From Chloroflexota bacterium (lineage in GTDB: Bacteria > Chloroflexota > Dehalococcoidia > Lucifugimonadales > Lucifugimonadaceae), in the NCBI GenBank assembly GCA_009838175.1, contig VXSB01000060.1:1-64000 (forward strand): a stretch of DNA of 64,000 nucleotides, written 5' to 3'. Positions 9,437 through 18,609 of the stretch are shown here, one piece after another. A program made the position numbers and the translations under genes. The first letter of the stretch is position 1. Every line of letters starts with the position of its first letter. Below the pieces are notes generated by a model. The model was given only the letters and a program-made list of their open reading frames with translations. It did not search any database and was not told the origin of the DNA.

Positions 9437-9763
9437 GGTGGTGGAAGTTGGAGCGAAATTGCTTTTCTTGCCGCGAAATTGCCGCTGATTCCGGCAATTT
9501 AGCGGCGTGGGCGGCAATTTAAGGGGGATCTTGCCGCTGGGAGCGGCAATTTGGCGGCAAGATTATTTTTTGAACTTGTTCAAAAAGTAGGGCAAATTTC
9601 AAACCTGCCCCTACCGCGTTGTCTGGGTATCGAGCCGTCGGTGGGTGGGTGTGTAAAAGGCGTAACTGCCGGGCGGATTGACAAGATTCGTTTGGTGGAT
9701 TTAACATTGACTGGGTTGCGTAATTCATCCGCGCCTCGGCGCGCGTATTCGGATTCGAATGCC
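9437..9763. other. Non-coding spacer with mobile-like repeat, upstream of yceD
   Basis: This 327-nt gap contains the inverted-repeat element at 9467-9561 and its flanking homology (9451-9589). The yceD frame is open upstream to 9551, but that part is not conserved and runs through the repeat, so I treat it as non-coding. No terminator with a T-run is seen for the acyl-CoA dehydrogenase gene unless the element itself serves. Confidence 0.6.
9467..9561. mobile_element. 95-bp MITE-like element, copy 1
   Basis: The first and last 20 nt (9467-9486 and 9542-9561) are inverted repeats with one mismatch, beginning CTTGCCGCGAAATTGCCG. A second element of exactly 95 bp, with perfect 20-bp terminal repeats, lies at 34140-34234. 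Internal GCCGC/GCGGC blocks give further stem-loops. No reading frame or transposase is inside. Homology to copy 2 continues about 16 nt to the left and 28 nt to the right. No target duplication is clear. Movement is inferred from the copy number and terminal repeats only. Confidence 0.7.
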
Positions 9764-10252
9764 ATGCTGTTTAACGTGTCGGGTCTTTTGACCGGTTCCG
9801 TGGGCGATGAGCTTCGGTTCCATTTCGCGAACGAGACTTTGGAGAGCGACGGACTGTTGTTCCACGAGGTCGAGGCACGAGGCAAACTGATGCGCACAGA
9901 TCGGACGGTCTTTGCCGATGTAAAGGTTGAAGCCCAGTTTGATGTTGAGTGCTCGAGGTGTTTAGTAGACACCGTGATGCCGCTCAGTCTTAACTTCGCT
10001 GAGGAGTTCAGACCGTTGAACGCCGATCTGATGGCAAGTCATCGGGGATGGTTTGAAGAGTACGGAACAGATGAAAACGACGAGGCGTTGATAATCGATT
10101 CAGCGAACGTGTTAGACATATCGACTGCACTTTGGCAAGGCTTGAGTGCTGCGTTGCCGATGAACCCGCTGTGCGACCCCGCATGTAAGGGAATGTGCTC
10201 CAGCTGTTTAGTCGACCTAAATATCGGAAGTTGCAAGTGCCAGTCTGGCTAG
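9764..10252 (+). CDS. yceD: YceD/DUF177 family protein
   Basis: A 162-residue protein of the DUF177 (YceD) family, which is almost always encoded directly before rpmF, as here, and has been linked to 23S rRNA and ribosome accumulation. Visible family features are a CSRC pair in the middle and a Cys-rich C terminus (CDPACKGMCSSCLVDL...CKC) that probably binds zinc. ATG 9764 gives the conserved start MLFNVSGLL; the frame extends upstream to 9551 through the repeat element but without family similarity. rpmF starts 59 nt downstream. Confidence 0.88.
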   Translation: MLFNVSGLLTGSVGDELRFHFANETLESDGLLFHEVEARGKLMRTDRTVFADVKVEAQFDVECSRCLVDTVMPLSLNFAEEFRPLNADLMASHRGWFEEYGTDENDEALIIDSANVLDISTALWQGLSAALPMNPLCDPACKGMCSSCLVDLNIGSCKCQSG

Positions 10253-10311
10253 AACGTCGCAGAAGTATCGGGATCGAACGTTCAACCCGCAAACATTGAG
10301 TGGTAGGTGAG

Positions 10312-10539
10312 ATGCCCCCGCTTCCCAAGAAAAAGCACACTCGAGCCCGAAAGGGCAACCGAGCCGCGCATCATGCGATCGGCTTGCCGACTCTGGTGCG
10401 TTGCCCGTGTGGCGATATTAGAATTCCGCCGCATCGGGTATGCCCGGAGTGCGGAAACTACAAAGGGCGGACCGTGAAGGGCAACTGGCCGAAATCGAAT
10501 GTCTTAGACATCGAAACTACTGAAACCACTGAAAGTTGA
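10312..10539 (+). CDS. rpmF: 50S ribosomal protein L32
   Basis: A 75-residue zinc-binding large-subunit protein. It starts MPPLPKKKHTRARKGNRAAH, the usual L32 beginning, and has a zinc ribbon C-P-C...C-P-E-C-G. The ATG at 10312 is preceded by GGTAGGTGAG; a GTG at 10300 is in frame but less likely. A Thr/Glu-rich tail of about 12 residues is longer than usual. It lies between yceD and fabD, the common rpmF-fatty-acid arrangement, although plsX and fabH are absent here. Confidence 0.95.
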   Translation: MPPLPKKKHTRARKGNRAAHHAIGLPTLVRCPCGDIRIPPHRVCPECGNYKGRTVKGNWPKSNVLDIETTETTES

Positions 10540-10618
10540 TACCATTGGCGCAACTGCAGACCAGTTGCGTCGCCAACCAACGGATTGGCTGTCTGAAAAG
10601 ACCATTTTGGAGAGCGAA

Positions 10619-11563
10619 ATGACCACAGAGCTCGCAGAATCAAGATCTACCGCATTCGTCTTTCCCGGACAAGGATCGCAAGCGGTGGGAATGGGCAAGG
10701 ACCTGTATCTGAACTCAAGCTCGGCGCGTGAAGTATTCGACGAAGTCGACGATGTACTAGGTCGGGAACTTAGCGAGATCATGTTTAACGGTCCCGCGGA
10801 CGAGCTGACTCGCACCGAGAACGCGCAACCCGCAATCCTGACCACGTCGATCGCGGCGTGGCGGGCGCTAGAAGAGACGACCGAGTCGGTCGCGGTGCCG
10901 GACATGACTGCCGGGCACAGCCTCGGAGAGTATTCCGCGTTGGTCGTTGCCGGCGTGCTTTCGGTTTCAGACGCGGTGAGCTTGGTTTGCGAACGTGGGC
11001 GGCTGATGCAGCTGGCGTGTGATGAGCGACCAGGTGGGATGGCTGCGTTGATCGGTATCGACGAGGTGACCGTCGCCGAGATCTGTCGAGAGGCTGGTGT
11101 TGACATGTCGACCGTTAACACGCCCGAGCAGATCATCATCGCTGGCGAACACCGCGGATTAGCAGTGGCACTTGACATGGCGTCGGCTCGTGGTGCCAAG
11201 AAGGCGATTCCGTTGAGCGTAGGTGGTGCGTTCCACTCTGGCTTGATGTCCCCGGCGCAGAGCGGGTTGAACGAAGCGATAGACGCTACGGAGTTTAATG
11301 ATCCCCTAGTTTCGATCATCGGCAATGTCGACGCAAAGCCGTTGGAGACGGCGGATGATGTCAAGAGCGAGTTGCGCCGTCAGTTGACGTCCTGCGTGCA
11401 GTGGAGCAGCGGCATCCGGCATATGTTGGACAACGGTGTCAACGAATTCGTCGAGATGGGTAACGGCAAGATACTCAGCGGTATGATCAAGCGCATCGAC
11501 CGCCGGGCGAAGATCGTCAACATCAGCGAGTACGACGCGGCGTGTGACTTCGCTGCAGCATAG
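10619..11563 (+). CDS. fabD: Malonyl-CoA:ACP transacylase FabD
   Basis: FabD transfers malonyl from CoA to acyl carrier protein for fatty-acid elongation. From ATG 10619 (preceded by GGAGAG) the protein is 314 residues, the normal length. It shows FVFPGQGSQ at the N terminus, the nucleophile Ser101 in GHSLGEYSAL, the conserved QPAIL segment and the catalytic His in GGAFHSGLM. The frame is open to 10565, but that extension is not conserved. acpP, encoding its acceptor, is 740 nt downstream after nusB. Confidence 0.96.
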   Translation: MTTELAESRSTAFVFPGQGSQAVGMGKDLYLNSSSAREVFDEVDDVLGRELSEIMFNGPADELTRTENAQPAILTTSIAAWRALEETTESVAVPDMTAGHSLGEYSALVVAGVLSVSDAVSLVCERGRLMQLACDERPGGMAALIGIDEVTVAEICREAGVDMSTVNTPEQIIIAGEHRGLAVALDMASARGAKKAIPLSVGGAFHSGLMSPAQSGLNEAIDATEFNDPLVSIIGNVDAKPLETADDVKSELRRQLTSCVQWSSGIRHMLDNGVNEFVEMGNGKILSGMIKRIDRRAKIVNISEYDAACDFAAA

Positions 11564-11650
11564 CTCCTCCACGTCCAACTGAATTTCCCGGATCGCTCAA
11601 ACTTGGCGTCCATGGTTAGTGGGCGACGCACCTGAGATACGTACTGTCCG

Positions 11651-12187
11651 ATGACCTCAGCTCGCGCCAATGAAACTAGCAATTGGCTGTCGGCTGTCTC
11701 TGACGAGCGCGCACGTGCGTGGATGGGCGACTTCGATGTTGACGCTCCTGATTTCGAAGCGATCCCGCGTGACAAGACTGGTGCCCGAGCAGCGGCGGTC
11801 TTATCGCTCTACGAATCTGACCTCACGAATCGTCCAGTAACGCAGTGCGTCGAGTGGGTGGTGTCTGAGATGGGTTTGAGCAAGAAGTCTAAACAGTTTG
11901 TTTCTTCGCTTGCTACTGGGGTTGAGGAACGGCGGACGGAGCTGGACCGTCGATTGAATCGATACTCGAAACGTCGCACGATGCAGGAAGCGTCGCCGGT
12001 GGTTCGGAACGTTCTTCGCACGGCGTTGGTCGAGTTGGAAATGTATCCGAAGACTCGGACCGCGGTGATCATCAACGAAGCGGTCAAACTGTCGCAGATG
12101 TTCGATGCCCAAGGTTCCGGCAGATTTGTTAACGGCGTTCTCGGCGCGATTGTGAGAGACACCGGTAGGGAAGACGGAACTGCGTAA
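11651..12187 (+). CDS. nusB: Transcription antitermination factor NusB
   Basis: NusB forms the boxA-binding complex with NusE/S10 and is needed for rRNA antitermination. The 178-residue protein has the NusB helical fold, with RAAAVLSLYESDL near residue 45 and the conserved C-terminal block VVRNVLRTALVELEM...TAVIINEAVKLSQ...RFVNGVLGAI. About 40 extra residues precede the core, so the true start could be later. It sits between fabD and acpP. Confidence 0.93.
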   Translation: MTSARANETSNWLSAVSDERARAWMGDFDVDAPDFEAIPRDKTGARAAAVLSLYESDLTNRPVTQCVEWVVSEMGLSKKSKQFVSSLATGVEERRTELDRRLNRYSKRRTMQEASPVVRNVLRTALVELEMYPKTRTAVIINEAVKLSQMFDAQGSGRFVNGVLGAIVRDTGREDGTA

Positions 12188-12226
12188 AGCGGGACTGTTG
12201 AGCGGATAGATGTGTTAGCGCAGGTA

Positions 12227-12232
12227 TATAAT
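12227..12232 (+). promoter_or_regulatory. Candidate -10 box upstream of acpP
   Basis: A perfect TATAAT at 12227-12232 lies 72 nt before the acpP start codon, in the gap after nusB. No good -35 hexamer lies at 16-18 nt, so the call rests on the -10 alone. It would let the abundant carrier protein be transcribed independently of the upstream operon. Confidence 0.4.
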
Positions 12233-12303
12233 TGCGGTTGCGTCGCCACGTAACGGCGTATACGAGAATCAGCGGTTAATCAAGCTCGGGAGAGCAAATA
12301 ACG

Positions 12304-12561
12304 ATGTCATCAATCTTGGATCGAGTGCGGGCAATTACAGCCGAAAAATTGAGCGTGGACGAAGACGAAATCTCGCCCGAATCGTCATTCACCGAGGATC
12401 TCGATGCGGATTCGTTGGATGTCGTTGAGCTGATTATGGCTTTCGAAGAGGAGTTCAGCACCGACGATAACGCGGTAGAGATTTCGGACGATGAAGCCGA
12501 GACTATCGAGACGGTGCAGAACGCGGTTGACTACCTTGAGGGCAAGGGAGTCACGGGCTAA
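12304..12561 (+). CDS. acpP: Acyl carrier protein
   Basis: An 85-residue acidic carrier protein. The phosphopantetheine attachment serine is S37 in the [10 protein letters not shown] motif. It is charged by holo-ACP synthase and receives malonyl from FabD encoded upstream. It is slightly longer than the usual 77-80 residues, with an inserted STDDN stretch near residue 52. A hairpin terminator follows at 12629-12655. Confidence 0.97.
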   Translation: MSSILDRVRAITAEKLSVDEDEISPESSFTEDLDADSLDVVELIMAFEEEFSTDDNAVEISDDEAETIETVQNAVDYLEGKGVTG

Positions 12562-12628
12562 CCGATCGGCGGTTAGGTTTCGCATTTTATGGAGTGGCGG
12601 GAAAGCTACTTCAAGCGAGGTGAATTTG

Positions 12629-12662
12629 GAGCGGCACGGAAATCCGTTGCCGCTCTATGTTT
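12629..12662 (+). terminator. Intrinsic terminator after acpP
   Basis: Complementary arms GAGCGGCA (12629-12636) and TGCCGCTC (12648-12655), continued by CGGA/TCCG around an AA loop, form a strong hairpin. A T-rich tract (TATGTTTTG) follows. It separates acpP from the lipoprotein gene. Confidence 0.75.
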
Positions 12663-12702
12663 TGTTGGGGAGTTACACACAAATCACCCATAGGAGGGCC
12701 CC

Positions 12703-13224
12703 TTGTCGAAACTTGGTCTAATGGTCGTGTCCGTCGTAATGTTCGTCCTGCTGTCGTGTTCTGCACCAGAGCCCACCTCTACGCCAGTCCCTACACCAAC
12801 TCCGAGACCCACGCCTACCCCCGAGCCGGTCGTAGTGTGCGTCCCAGAGGTCGTCGACTACGTGACGACCATGGCAGAAGAAGTGGAGACGGTGATCGAG
12901 TCGGGCGAGGAACTAGATGCGTTGCTTGAGGATCCTTCGGATGACTTGGTGTGGCGGGCAAAGGTTGCCAAGGAAGTGTTGGACATGGGCGGTGCTGTCA
13001 ACACCATAGCCACGACCGCTCCGCCTGAACCGCTTCCCACCGTCTATGAAGAGATCAAGAACGTAGCCGCTGACTTCGAACGCATTATCGAATCCGCCGA
13101 GCTAGCCAGCGACAACGTGGATATCGCGTTGGAGGAGGGAATAGAGATGCTAGGGCAGGCGATCGAGAACGCGGTCAAGAGCCACGACCTCATCGTCGAT
13201 TGGTTGGGCGGCTGTAGCAACTGA
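12703..13224 (+). CDS. Putative lipoprotein with Thr/Pro linker
   Basis: A 173-residue secreted protein. A hydrophobic N terminus ends in the lipobox LLSC at about residues 16-19, so the mature protein should start with a lipid-modified cysteine. A Thr-Pro repeat (PTPTPRPTPTPEP) then acts as a spacer, and the rest is acidic and helical, with two cysteines (one after the linker, one near the end) that could form a disulphide. The start is TTG at 12703, chosen because GGAGGG lies 5 nt upstream. No family is recognised. Such TPTP-linked lipoproteins are frequent in Chloroflexota. Confidence 0.75.
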   Translation: MSKLGLMVVSVVMFVLLSCSAPEPTSTPVPTPTPRPTPTPEPVVVCVPEVVDYVTTMAEEVETVIESGEELDALLEDPSDDLVWRAKVAKEVLDMGGAVNTIATTAPPEPLPTVYEEIKNVAADFERIIESAELASDNVDIALEEGIEMLGQAIENAVKSHDLIVDWLGGCSN

Positions 13225-13280
13225 CCCGATGTGTAGTCACGTATATAACTCCCTTTTGTTGCGACCCGCCGTTACTGGCG

Positions 13281-14174
13281 GTGGTAGCCTTGAATTTTGA
13301 GATGGATGAGGGAGATTCCAAGTCGCACAAATCGGTGTCTGAAAAGCTTGAAGCGATTGCCGATGTCGTGTCGGAATGTCGGAAGTGCCCGTTAGCGGAA
13401 ACACGTACCAACACCGTTCCCGGCGAAGGATCACCAACTGCGGAGGTCATGTTTGTAGGAGAGGGGCCTGGGCAAGATGAAGACCTGTCAGGACGGCCGT
13501 TCGTAGGCAGGGCAGGCAAATTACTGGATGAGTTGATCGAGTCGCTTCCGATGCGGCGTGAGGATGTTTACATCGCCAATGTTGTCAAGTGTCGCCCGCC
13601 GGGAAATCGGGATCCTGAACGGGGAGAAGTCGAGGAATGTTCGGGTTATTTGCGGCAACAGATTGAGGCTATCGACCCTCTGGTGATCGTTCCGCTTGGC
13701 AGACACGCGCTGGGTTGGTTCAACCCGAGCCTTCGAATCACGGCGAGCAATGGCAAGATTTTCCGACATGAAGACCGAGTGTTGATGCCTCTACTGCATC
13801 CGTCGGCCGGTCTACGCAACCCGTCCAACGCCGAGATGCTGCGCGAAGGTATACACAACCTTCGCGAAGCGATTTTGGAGGGCATCCGCGTCAAGCGCGA
13901 GGCGATTGCAGAGCCGGAAGTTGCAACGCGTCCAAGTGATGGTGATGCGGAAGCACCTTCGTCTGTGCTTGAGGAAGCAGGAAAAATCGCGTCGGATGAA
14001 GCTGCTGAAACGGACACTGGCGAGACACCGGTTGGGCTTTTCGAACGAGCGCAGACGCCGGAAGAGGTGCAAGAGGAGATGCGAAAGCAGCGCGCGATCG
14101 AGGAAGCGGCGGAAGCGGCTGAGAATGAAGAGCCGGCGGTTGTTGTGGATGATCGCCAATCTTCGTTTTTCTAA
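13281..14174 (+). CDS. Type-4 uracil-DNA glycosylase
   Basis: A family 4 (thermostable type) uracil-DNA glycosylase, which removes uracil from DNA at the start of base excision repair and carries a [4Fe-4S] cluster. Visible are CRKCPL near the N terminus, the uracil-binding GEGPGQDED block, GRPFVGRAGKLLD, NVVKCRPPGNRDP and a further cysteine in EECSGYL, giving the four cluster cysteines. The motif LLHPSAGLR closes the catalytic core at about residue 180. The remaining 110 residues are a Glu/Ala-rich, low-complexity tail ending SSFF, not part of the family. GTG 13281 or ATG 13302 may be the start. Confidence 0.92.
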   Translation: MVALNFEMDEGDSKSHKSVSEKLEAIADVVSECRKCPLAETRTNTVPGEGSPTAEVMFVGEGPGQDEDLSGRPFVGRAGKLLDELIESLPMRREDVYIANVVKCRPPGNRDPERGEVEECSGYLRQQIEAIDPLVIVPLGRHALGWFNPSLRITASNGKIFRHEDRVLMPLLHPSAGLRNPSNAEMLREGIHNLREAILEGIRVKREAIAEPEVATRPSDGDAEAPSSVLEEAGKIASDEAAETDTGETPVGLFERAQTPEEVQEEMRKQRAIEEAAEAAENEEPAVVVDDRQSSFF

Positions 14175-14217
14175 TCATGAGCGGTTTTGGCGATCCAAAT
14201 GACACTCTATTTTGAGC

Positions 14218-15927
14218 ATGGAACTACGCATGAATGACGACAGTTTGGAATATGGCGAATCTGCGGTTCGAATAATCCCACTCGGCGGTTTGGGCGAGGT
14301 CGGGATGAACATGATGGTCGTCGAGACTGATGATGACTTGCTGGTGATCGACTGCGGCGTGCAGTTTCCGGAGTACAACACTCCCGGCATTGAGCGAGTG
14401 ATTCCTAATATGGAGTACGTCCGCCAGAACCGTGATCGAGTCCGCGCGGTGCTGATCACGCATGGTCATCTCGACCATATCGGCGGATTGCCTCATTTGA
14501 TGCGCATCATCGACGCGCCGATTTACGCGCCTCGCTTGGCCGCCGAGATGATCAGACGTGAGTTGAAGAAATCTGGAGGGCGACAATTTTCGGGTGTACA
14601 GGTGAACTCTGTGCGACTGGAACGCGACTACCGTTTCGGGGACTTCGGAGTGCAGTGGATCAGCGTGTGCCACAGCATCCCGGACTCGTGCAGCATCTAT
14701 CTGGACACGCCGCAAGGCGGAATATTGCACACTGGGGATTTCAAATTTGATAACGAACCGATGCTCGGTTTGCCGACCGACTATCAAGCGCTGAGCGAGA
14801 TCGGACAGCGTGGTGTGCGGTTGTTGCTTTCCGATTCGACGAATGCGGAGGACGATGGATCTGCCCGGTCAGACCGTATCGCCGCTGAAGCGATTTACAG
14901 GGCGATAGCCGAGTCTAAGGGACGCGTGATAATCGCCAGTTTTTCGACGCAGATCGCGCGGGTGCAGATGGTTGTGGACGCGGCGCAGGAGATCGGACGT
15001 CGAGTGGCGATCATTGGCAGGAGCATGATCGAAAATACCCGTCTCGCAGAAGAGGTCGGGCACTTGCACATTCCGCCGGGGATACGGATCAACATCAATG
15101 AGGCGAACAGCTTGCCGGATGACGAAGTGGTGATCATGACCACGGGCAGCCAGGGTGAGTTCGAGGCTGGAATATCTCGGATGGCACGGGGGGACCACCG
15201 CGAGGTGAAGTTGGTCGATGATGACACGTTGATACTGTCTGCTCGGACGATTCCGGGCAATGAAATCGCGGTCAACGAGGTTATGAACAACCTCGCTCGG
15301 CGGAACGTACGGGTGATCACTGCAAGTTCGCGGCAGGTTCACGTTTCCGGGCACGCGAAGCGGGATGAGTTGAAAACGATGTTCAGCATCTTACGGCCAG
15401 AGCATTTCACACCGATTCATGGCGAGTATCGGATGCTCAAGGCTCACACCGAGATCGCGGTTGATATGGGAGTACCGGAAGACAACGTAAAGTTGATCGG
15501 GGACGGTGATGTTCTAGAGCTTGACGAGCGAGGAGCATCAGTAATAGACAGGGTTCCTTCAGGTTACGTTTTGGTTCAGGGTCAAGGCGAATGGGATATC
15601 GATTCGAGCGTCATGGAGGAGCGTAAATCGTTGGCAAGCGACGGCATCGTGTTTGTGACCATGGCGCGTGACGAAGGAGTGTTGGTTGGTCGTCCGCAAC
15701 TGGTGACGTCGGGATTTGTGGATGCTGCGGATGAGCCTCGATTGATGAAAGATGCTTCGGAAGCGTTGAGCCAAGCTATTGAACCGGTGGTTGCCGATCT
15801 CGTAGATTGGAACGAGATGGACCGACTAGTTCGGGCTTGCTTGGGTCGATTCTTTTACCGCAGGACCAAGCGCCGACCGTTGATCGTGGTGACCGAAATT
15901 GAGCTACAACCTGGACGCGCTGAATGA
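14218..15927 (+). CDS. rnj: Ribonuclease J
   Basis: RNase J is a metallo-beta-lactamase/beta-CASP enzyme with endo- and 5'-exonuclease activity in mRNA decay and rRNA maturation. From ATG 14218 it has 569 residues. It shows RIIPLGGLGEVGMNM, the metal-binding THGHLDHIGG motif (about residue 82), further ligands in HTGDFK and the beta-CASP motif C region VSGHAKRDELK, then PIHGEYRML. The C-terminal domain is complete. Its final 29 nt overlap the ftsK frame. A TTG at 14212 is in frame two codons earlier. Confidence 0.95.
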   Translation: MELRMNDDSLEYGESAVRIIPLGGLGEVGMNMMVVETDDDLLVIDCGVQFPEYNTPGIERVIPNMEYVRQNRDRVRAVLITHGHLDHIGGLPHLMRIIDAPIYAPRLAAEMIRRELKKSGGRQFSGVQVNSVRLERDYRFGDFGVQWISVCHSIPDSCSIYLDTPQGGILHTGDFKFDNEPMLGLPTDYQALSEIGQRGVRLLLSDSTNAEDDGSARSDRIAAEAIYRAIAESKGRVIIASFSTQIARVQMVVDAAQEIGRRVAIIGRSMIENTRLAEEVGHLHIPPGIRININEANSLPDDEVVIMTTGSQGEFEAGISRMARGDHREVKLVDDDTLILSARTIPGNEIAVNEVMNNLARRNVRVITASSRQVHVSGHAKRDELKTMFSILRPEHFTPIHGEYRMLKAHTEIAVDMGVPEDNVKLIGDGDVLELDERGASVIDRVPSGYVLVQGQGEWDIDSSVMEERKSLASDGIVFVTMARDEGVLVGRPQLVTSGFVDAADEPRLMKDASEALSQAIEPVVADLVDWNEMDRLVRACLGRFFYRRTKRRPLIVVTEIELQPGRAE

Positions 15928-18529
15928 AGAGAACAGGCTGGCAGAGGAAGAGCCTGTCAGATCGTCGAAACGTGGCAAGAATACAGAAGAATCTGGGAAC
16001 GATCTCGAAACAACGTCCGAGAATGGCGGGACATCTAATCTCACGCTGATTCGTCACATCGTCTTTTTCGTACTGTTTGCCGCCGCTGGTGTCGCGGGCT
16101 TTCTTTTCCGCGACGAGGTCATGGCGAACGTCGGTTACGGGGCACTCCCAATTGGCTTGTGGGGCGTCTTGTTCGTATACCTCGCGTTGACTCAGACGCG
16201 ATGGTTGATAAGCCGCTATCGTGAGACGATTTCCTCGTTGATAATCGTCCTAGGGGGCGTTACGGTCTTGGGCATATTCGAGGCACCACTCGGCTCTGCA
16301 ACTGGTGCGACGATGGGTGGGCGTTTCGGCGAGATTCTGGCCCGTGAACCCTACGATTGGCACCGATATGATCTCGTGCTGTGGCAACAAGCATTGGCTT
16401 GGGTGCGCGCCGGGGCGTTATTTGCGATCGGTGCGGCGTTCCAATTTCCGGCGGCATTTGGCATGGGTCTCAAGGTGATATGGATCGGTGCGCTAATGGC
16501 AATGTCGGCATCGGTGAGTCTGTTCATGATGGCCGGAGGAGTGGCGTTCACCATCGCGAGCAAACGCCATCGGGACAAGTCTGGTGTTTGGGTCGAAGGC
16601 GCCGAAAGAGACGATGGGAGTAGTAGTGCGACATCCCTGCCAGTTGAGGCACTAGATGACATCACGGATCCGAAGCGCGAAGAACCGGCACCAGAGATCA
16701 GGGGCGATGTGTTCGATTCCTCTACCGAATTTGTAGTGGATATTGGAAACACGATCATAGTTGAGGACGAGGAGCAATTCGATGTCGATGACCAGTTGGA
16801 GTCCGATGAAGGCTGGAAGTCTGTAATCCAGGACGATGCTTCGGTCGTCTCGCACCCTTCGATCGCGGCGCAGGACGACTTGCCTGAGTTTGTCGCGGTA
16901 GGAGACCACATCGGAGACGATGTTCCTGATGTTGACGTGTATGAAGGTGCCGATGAGTTTTTCGAAGCCGAGATCGATGCGTTTGTTCCGGAAGAGCAGG
17001 ATGGTGTCGCGCACAATGGCATCAGCGAAGCCACTGAAGAAGCGTTGGAGACGATCACGTCTGGCGCGGCGATTGAAGCGGCCATGAACGCGTTTCCGTG
17101 GAGCTTGCCATCGGGAGAGAATCTATCGAAACCGCCTAAGGGTGGTGTTGCAACTACGGAGATCAAGGCGACAAGCGACCTCATTGAGGAGACGTTGGAT
17201 GACCACGGTATCGCAGTGACTGTTGATCAGGTGCGAGTGGGTCCAACAGTGACGATGTACGGCCTTAAGCCCGGGTGGAAAGGCGGAGGCACGAACTCGA
17301 AGGCTCAGCGGCAACGAGTCCGCGTCGACACTATTCTCAACCGAGAGAAAGACATTGCGCTGGCGTTGTCGTCGCCCAATATCAGGTTCGAATCAGTTGT
17401 TCCGGGATCATCAGTAGTTGGGATTGAAGTCCCCAACGCGCGGCCAACACCGGTTAATTTGCGGACGGTGATGGATACGCCTGAGTGGGCGGAATTTGCC
17501 GAGGATGCTGCGTTGCCGGTGCCTTTGGGCATGGGCAGTGGCGGCGACCCGGTGATGGCAGATTTTGCGAAGATGCCTCACACGCTGGTTGCTGGAGCGA
17601 CGGGTTCTGGCAAGAGTGTGTGCATGAACACGATAGTGACGGGCTTGTTGATGACGCGTACCCCGCTGGATCTGCGGATGGTGATGATTGACCCCAAGCG
17701 CGTCGAGTTAACGCCGTATCAGGGTATTCCGCATCTCTATGCACCGGTGATCGTCGAACCGGAGCGAGCCGTAAAGGCTTTGAAGGCACTGGTCAAGGAG
17801 ATGATGGATCGTTTCTCGACGCTCGAGGCTTCCGGTGTCAAGAACATCACGTCCTACAACGAGAAAAGCGCGTTCAAGATGCCATATCTGTTGATACTGG
17901 TTGACGAACTTGCCGACTTAATGCTGACCTCCTCTAGTGAGGTTGAGCAACTGCTTGTGAGGTTGGCACAGCTTGGAAGGGCGACGGGGGTGCATCTGGT
18001 AGTTGCCACGCAACGCCCATCGGTCGATGTCGTCACAGGGTTGATCAAGGCTAATTTCCCATCGCGCATCAGCTTCGCGGTCGGCTCACAGGTTGACAGT
18101 CGGACTATTTTGGACGCCACCGGAGCAGACCGTCTGTTGGGTAAGGGCGACATGCTTTACAAGCCGATCGATCTTAGCCAACCAGTGCGAGTCCAAGGCG
18201 CGTTCCTAGGCGAAGAAGAAATCGAGACGATTGTGGAGTTTTGGAAGCACGTCGGTGCGCCGCCGTTGCCACAGCTTGATGTTGATGAGGCTGGCGATGA
18301 TGAAGATTTCAGCATGCCAGGGTTCTCCGAAGACTCCGGTGACGCTTTGTTCATGCAGGCTTCAACGATGGCAAAGAGCCAGAAGACATTGTCGACTTCG
18401 TTGTTGCAACGACGCTTGCGTATCGGTTATCCGCGAGCGGCTCGTCTGATGGACGAGTTAGAGGATGCGGGCATCGTCGGACCTGGTGAGCCGGGTAAAC
18501 CGCGGCAAGTCATCGGCAATTTGTCGTAG
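15899..18529 (+). CDS. ftsK: DNA translocase FtsK/SpoIIIE
   Basis: An 876-residue septal DNA pump that segregates chromosomes at division. Four to five hydrophobic segments occupy about residues 40-225. A long acidic linker follows (to about 400), then the alpha/beta motor domains with Walker A GATGSGKSV (about 565) and Walker B LILVDELADL, and the winged-helix gamma domain at the end (LLQRRLRIGYPRAARLMDEL), which reads KOPS-type polar sequences. The start is uncertain: TTG at 15899, inside the RNase J gene, is the best available, because no ATG occurs before the first membrane segment. Confidence 0.92.
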   Translation: MSYNLDALNEENRLAEEEPVRSSKRGKNTEESGNDLETTSENGGTSNLTLIRHIVFFVLFAAAGVAGFLFRDEVMANVGYGALPIGLWGVLFVYLALTQTRWLISRYRETISSLIIVLGGVTVLGIFEAPLGSATGATMGGRFGEILAREPYDWHRYDLVLWQQALAWVRAGALFAIGAAFQFPAAFGMGLKVIWIGALMAMSASVSLFMMAGGVAFTIASKRHRDKSGVWVEGAERDDGSSSATSLPVEALDDITDPKREEPAPEIRGDVFDSSTEFVVDIGNTIIVEDEEQFDVDDQLESDEGWKSVIQDDASVVSHPSIAAQDDLPEFVAVGDHIGDDVPDVDVYEGADEFFEAEIDAFVPEEQDGVAHNGISEATEEALETITSGAAIEAAMNAFPWSLPSGENLSKPPKGGVATTEIKATSDLIEETLDDHGIAVTVDQVRVGPTVTMYGLKPGWKGGGTNSKAQRQRVRVDTILNREKDIALALSSPNIRFESVVPGSSVVGIEVPNARPTPVNLRTVMDTPEWAEFAEDAALPVPLGMGSGGDPVMADFAKMPHTLVAGATGSGKSVCMNTIVTGLLMTRTPLDLRMVMIDPKRVELTPYQGIPHLYAPVIVEPERAVKALKALVKEMMDRFSTLEASGVKNITSYNEKSAFKMPYLLILVDELADLMLTSSSEVEQLLVRLAQLGRATGVHLVVATQRPSVDVVTGLIKANFPSRISFAVGSQVDSRTILDATGADRLLGKGDMLYKPIDLSQPVRVQGAFLGEEEIETIVEFWKHVGAPPLPQLDVDEAGDDEDFSMPGFSEDSGDALFMQASTMAKSQKTLSTSLLQRRLRIGYPRAARLMDELEDAGIVGPGEPGKPRQVIGNLS

Positions 18530-18609
18530 TTTCATCGTCTGAACGGCATTTAGATAATTCCCCAAGCCGCTGTTCTGTGCTGGGTGTGTGGCATCGGTGT
18601 TGATGTCAA

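Noticed and set aside
9571-9584. GAAC-TT-GTTC as a possible SOS/LexA box
   Set aside because: Gram-positive-type SOS boxes are GAAC-N4-GTTC; here the gap is 2 nt, and the palindrome belongs to the repeat element and not to an SOS gene promoter.
9551-9763. Upstream extension of yceD to 9551
   Set aside because: It passes through the 95-bp repeat and shows no similarity to the family.
13906-14202. Lys/Arg-rich frame inside the 3' end of the uracil-DNA glycosylase gene
   Set aside because: It is a shifted reading of the Glu/Ala-rich tail and has no independent start signal.
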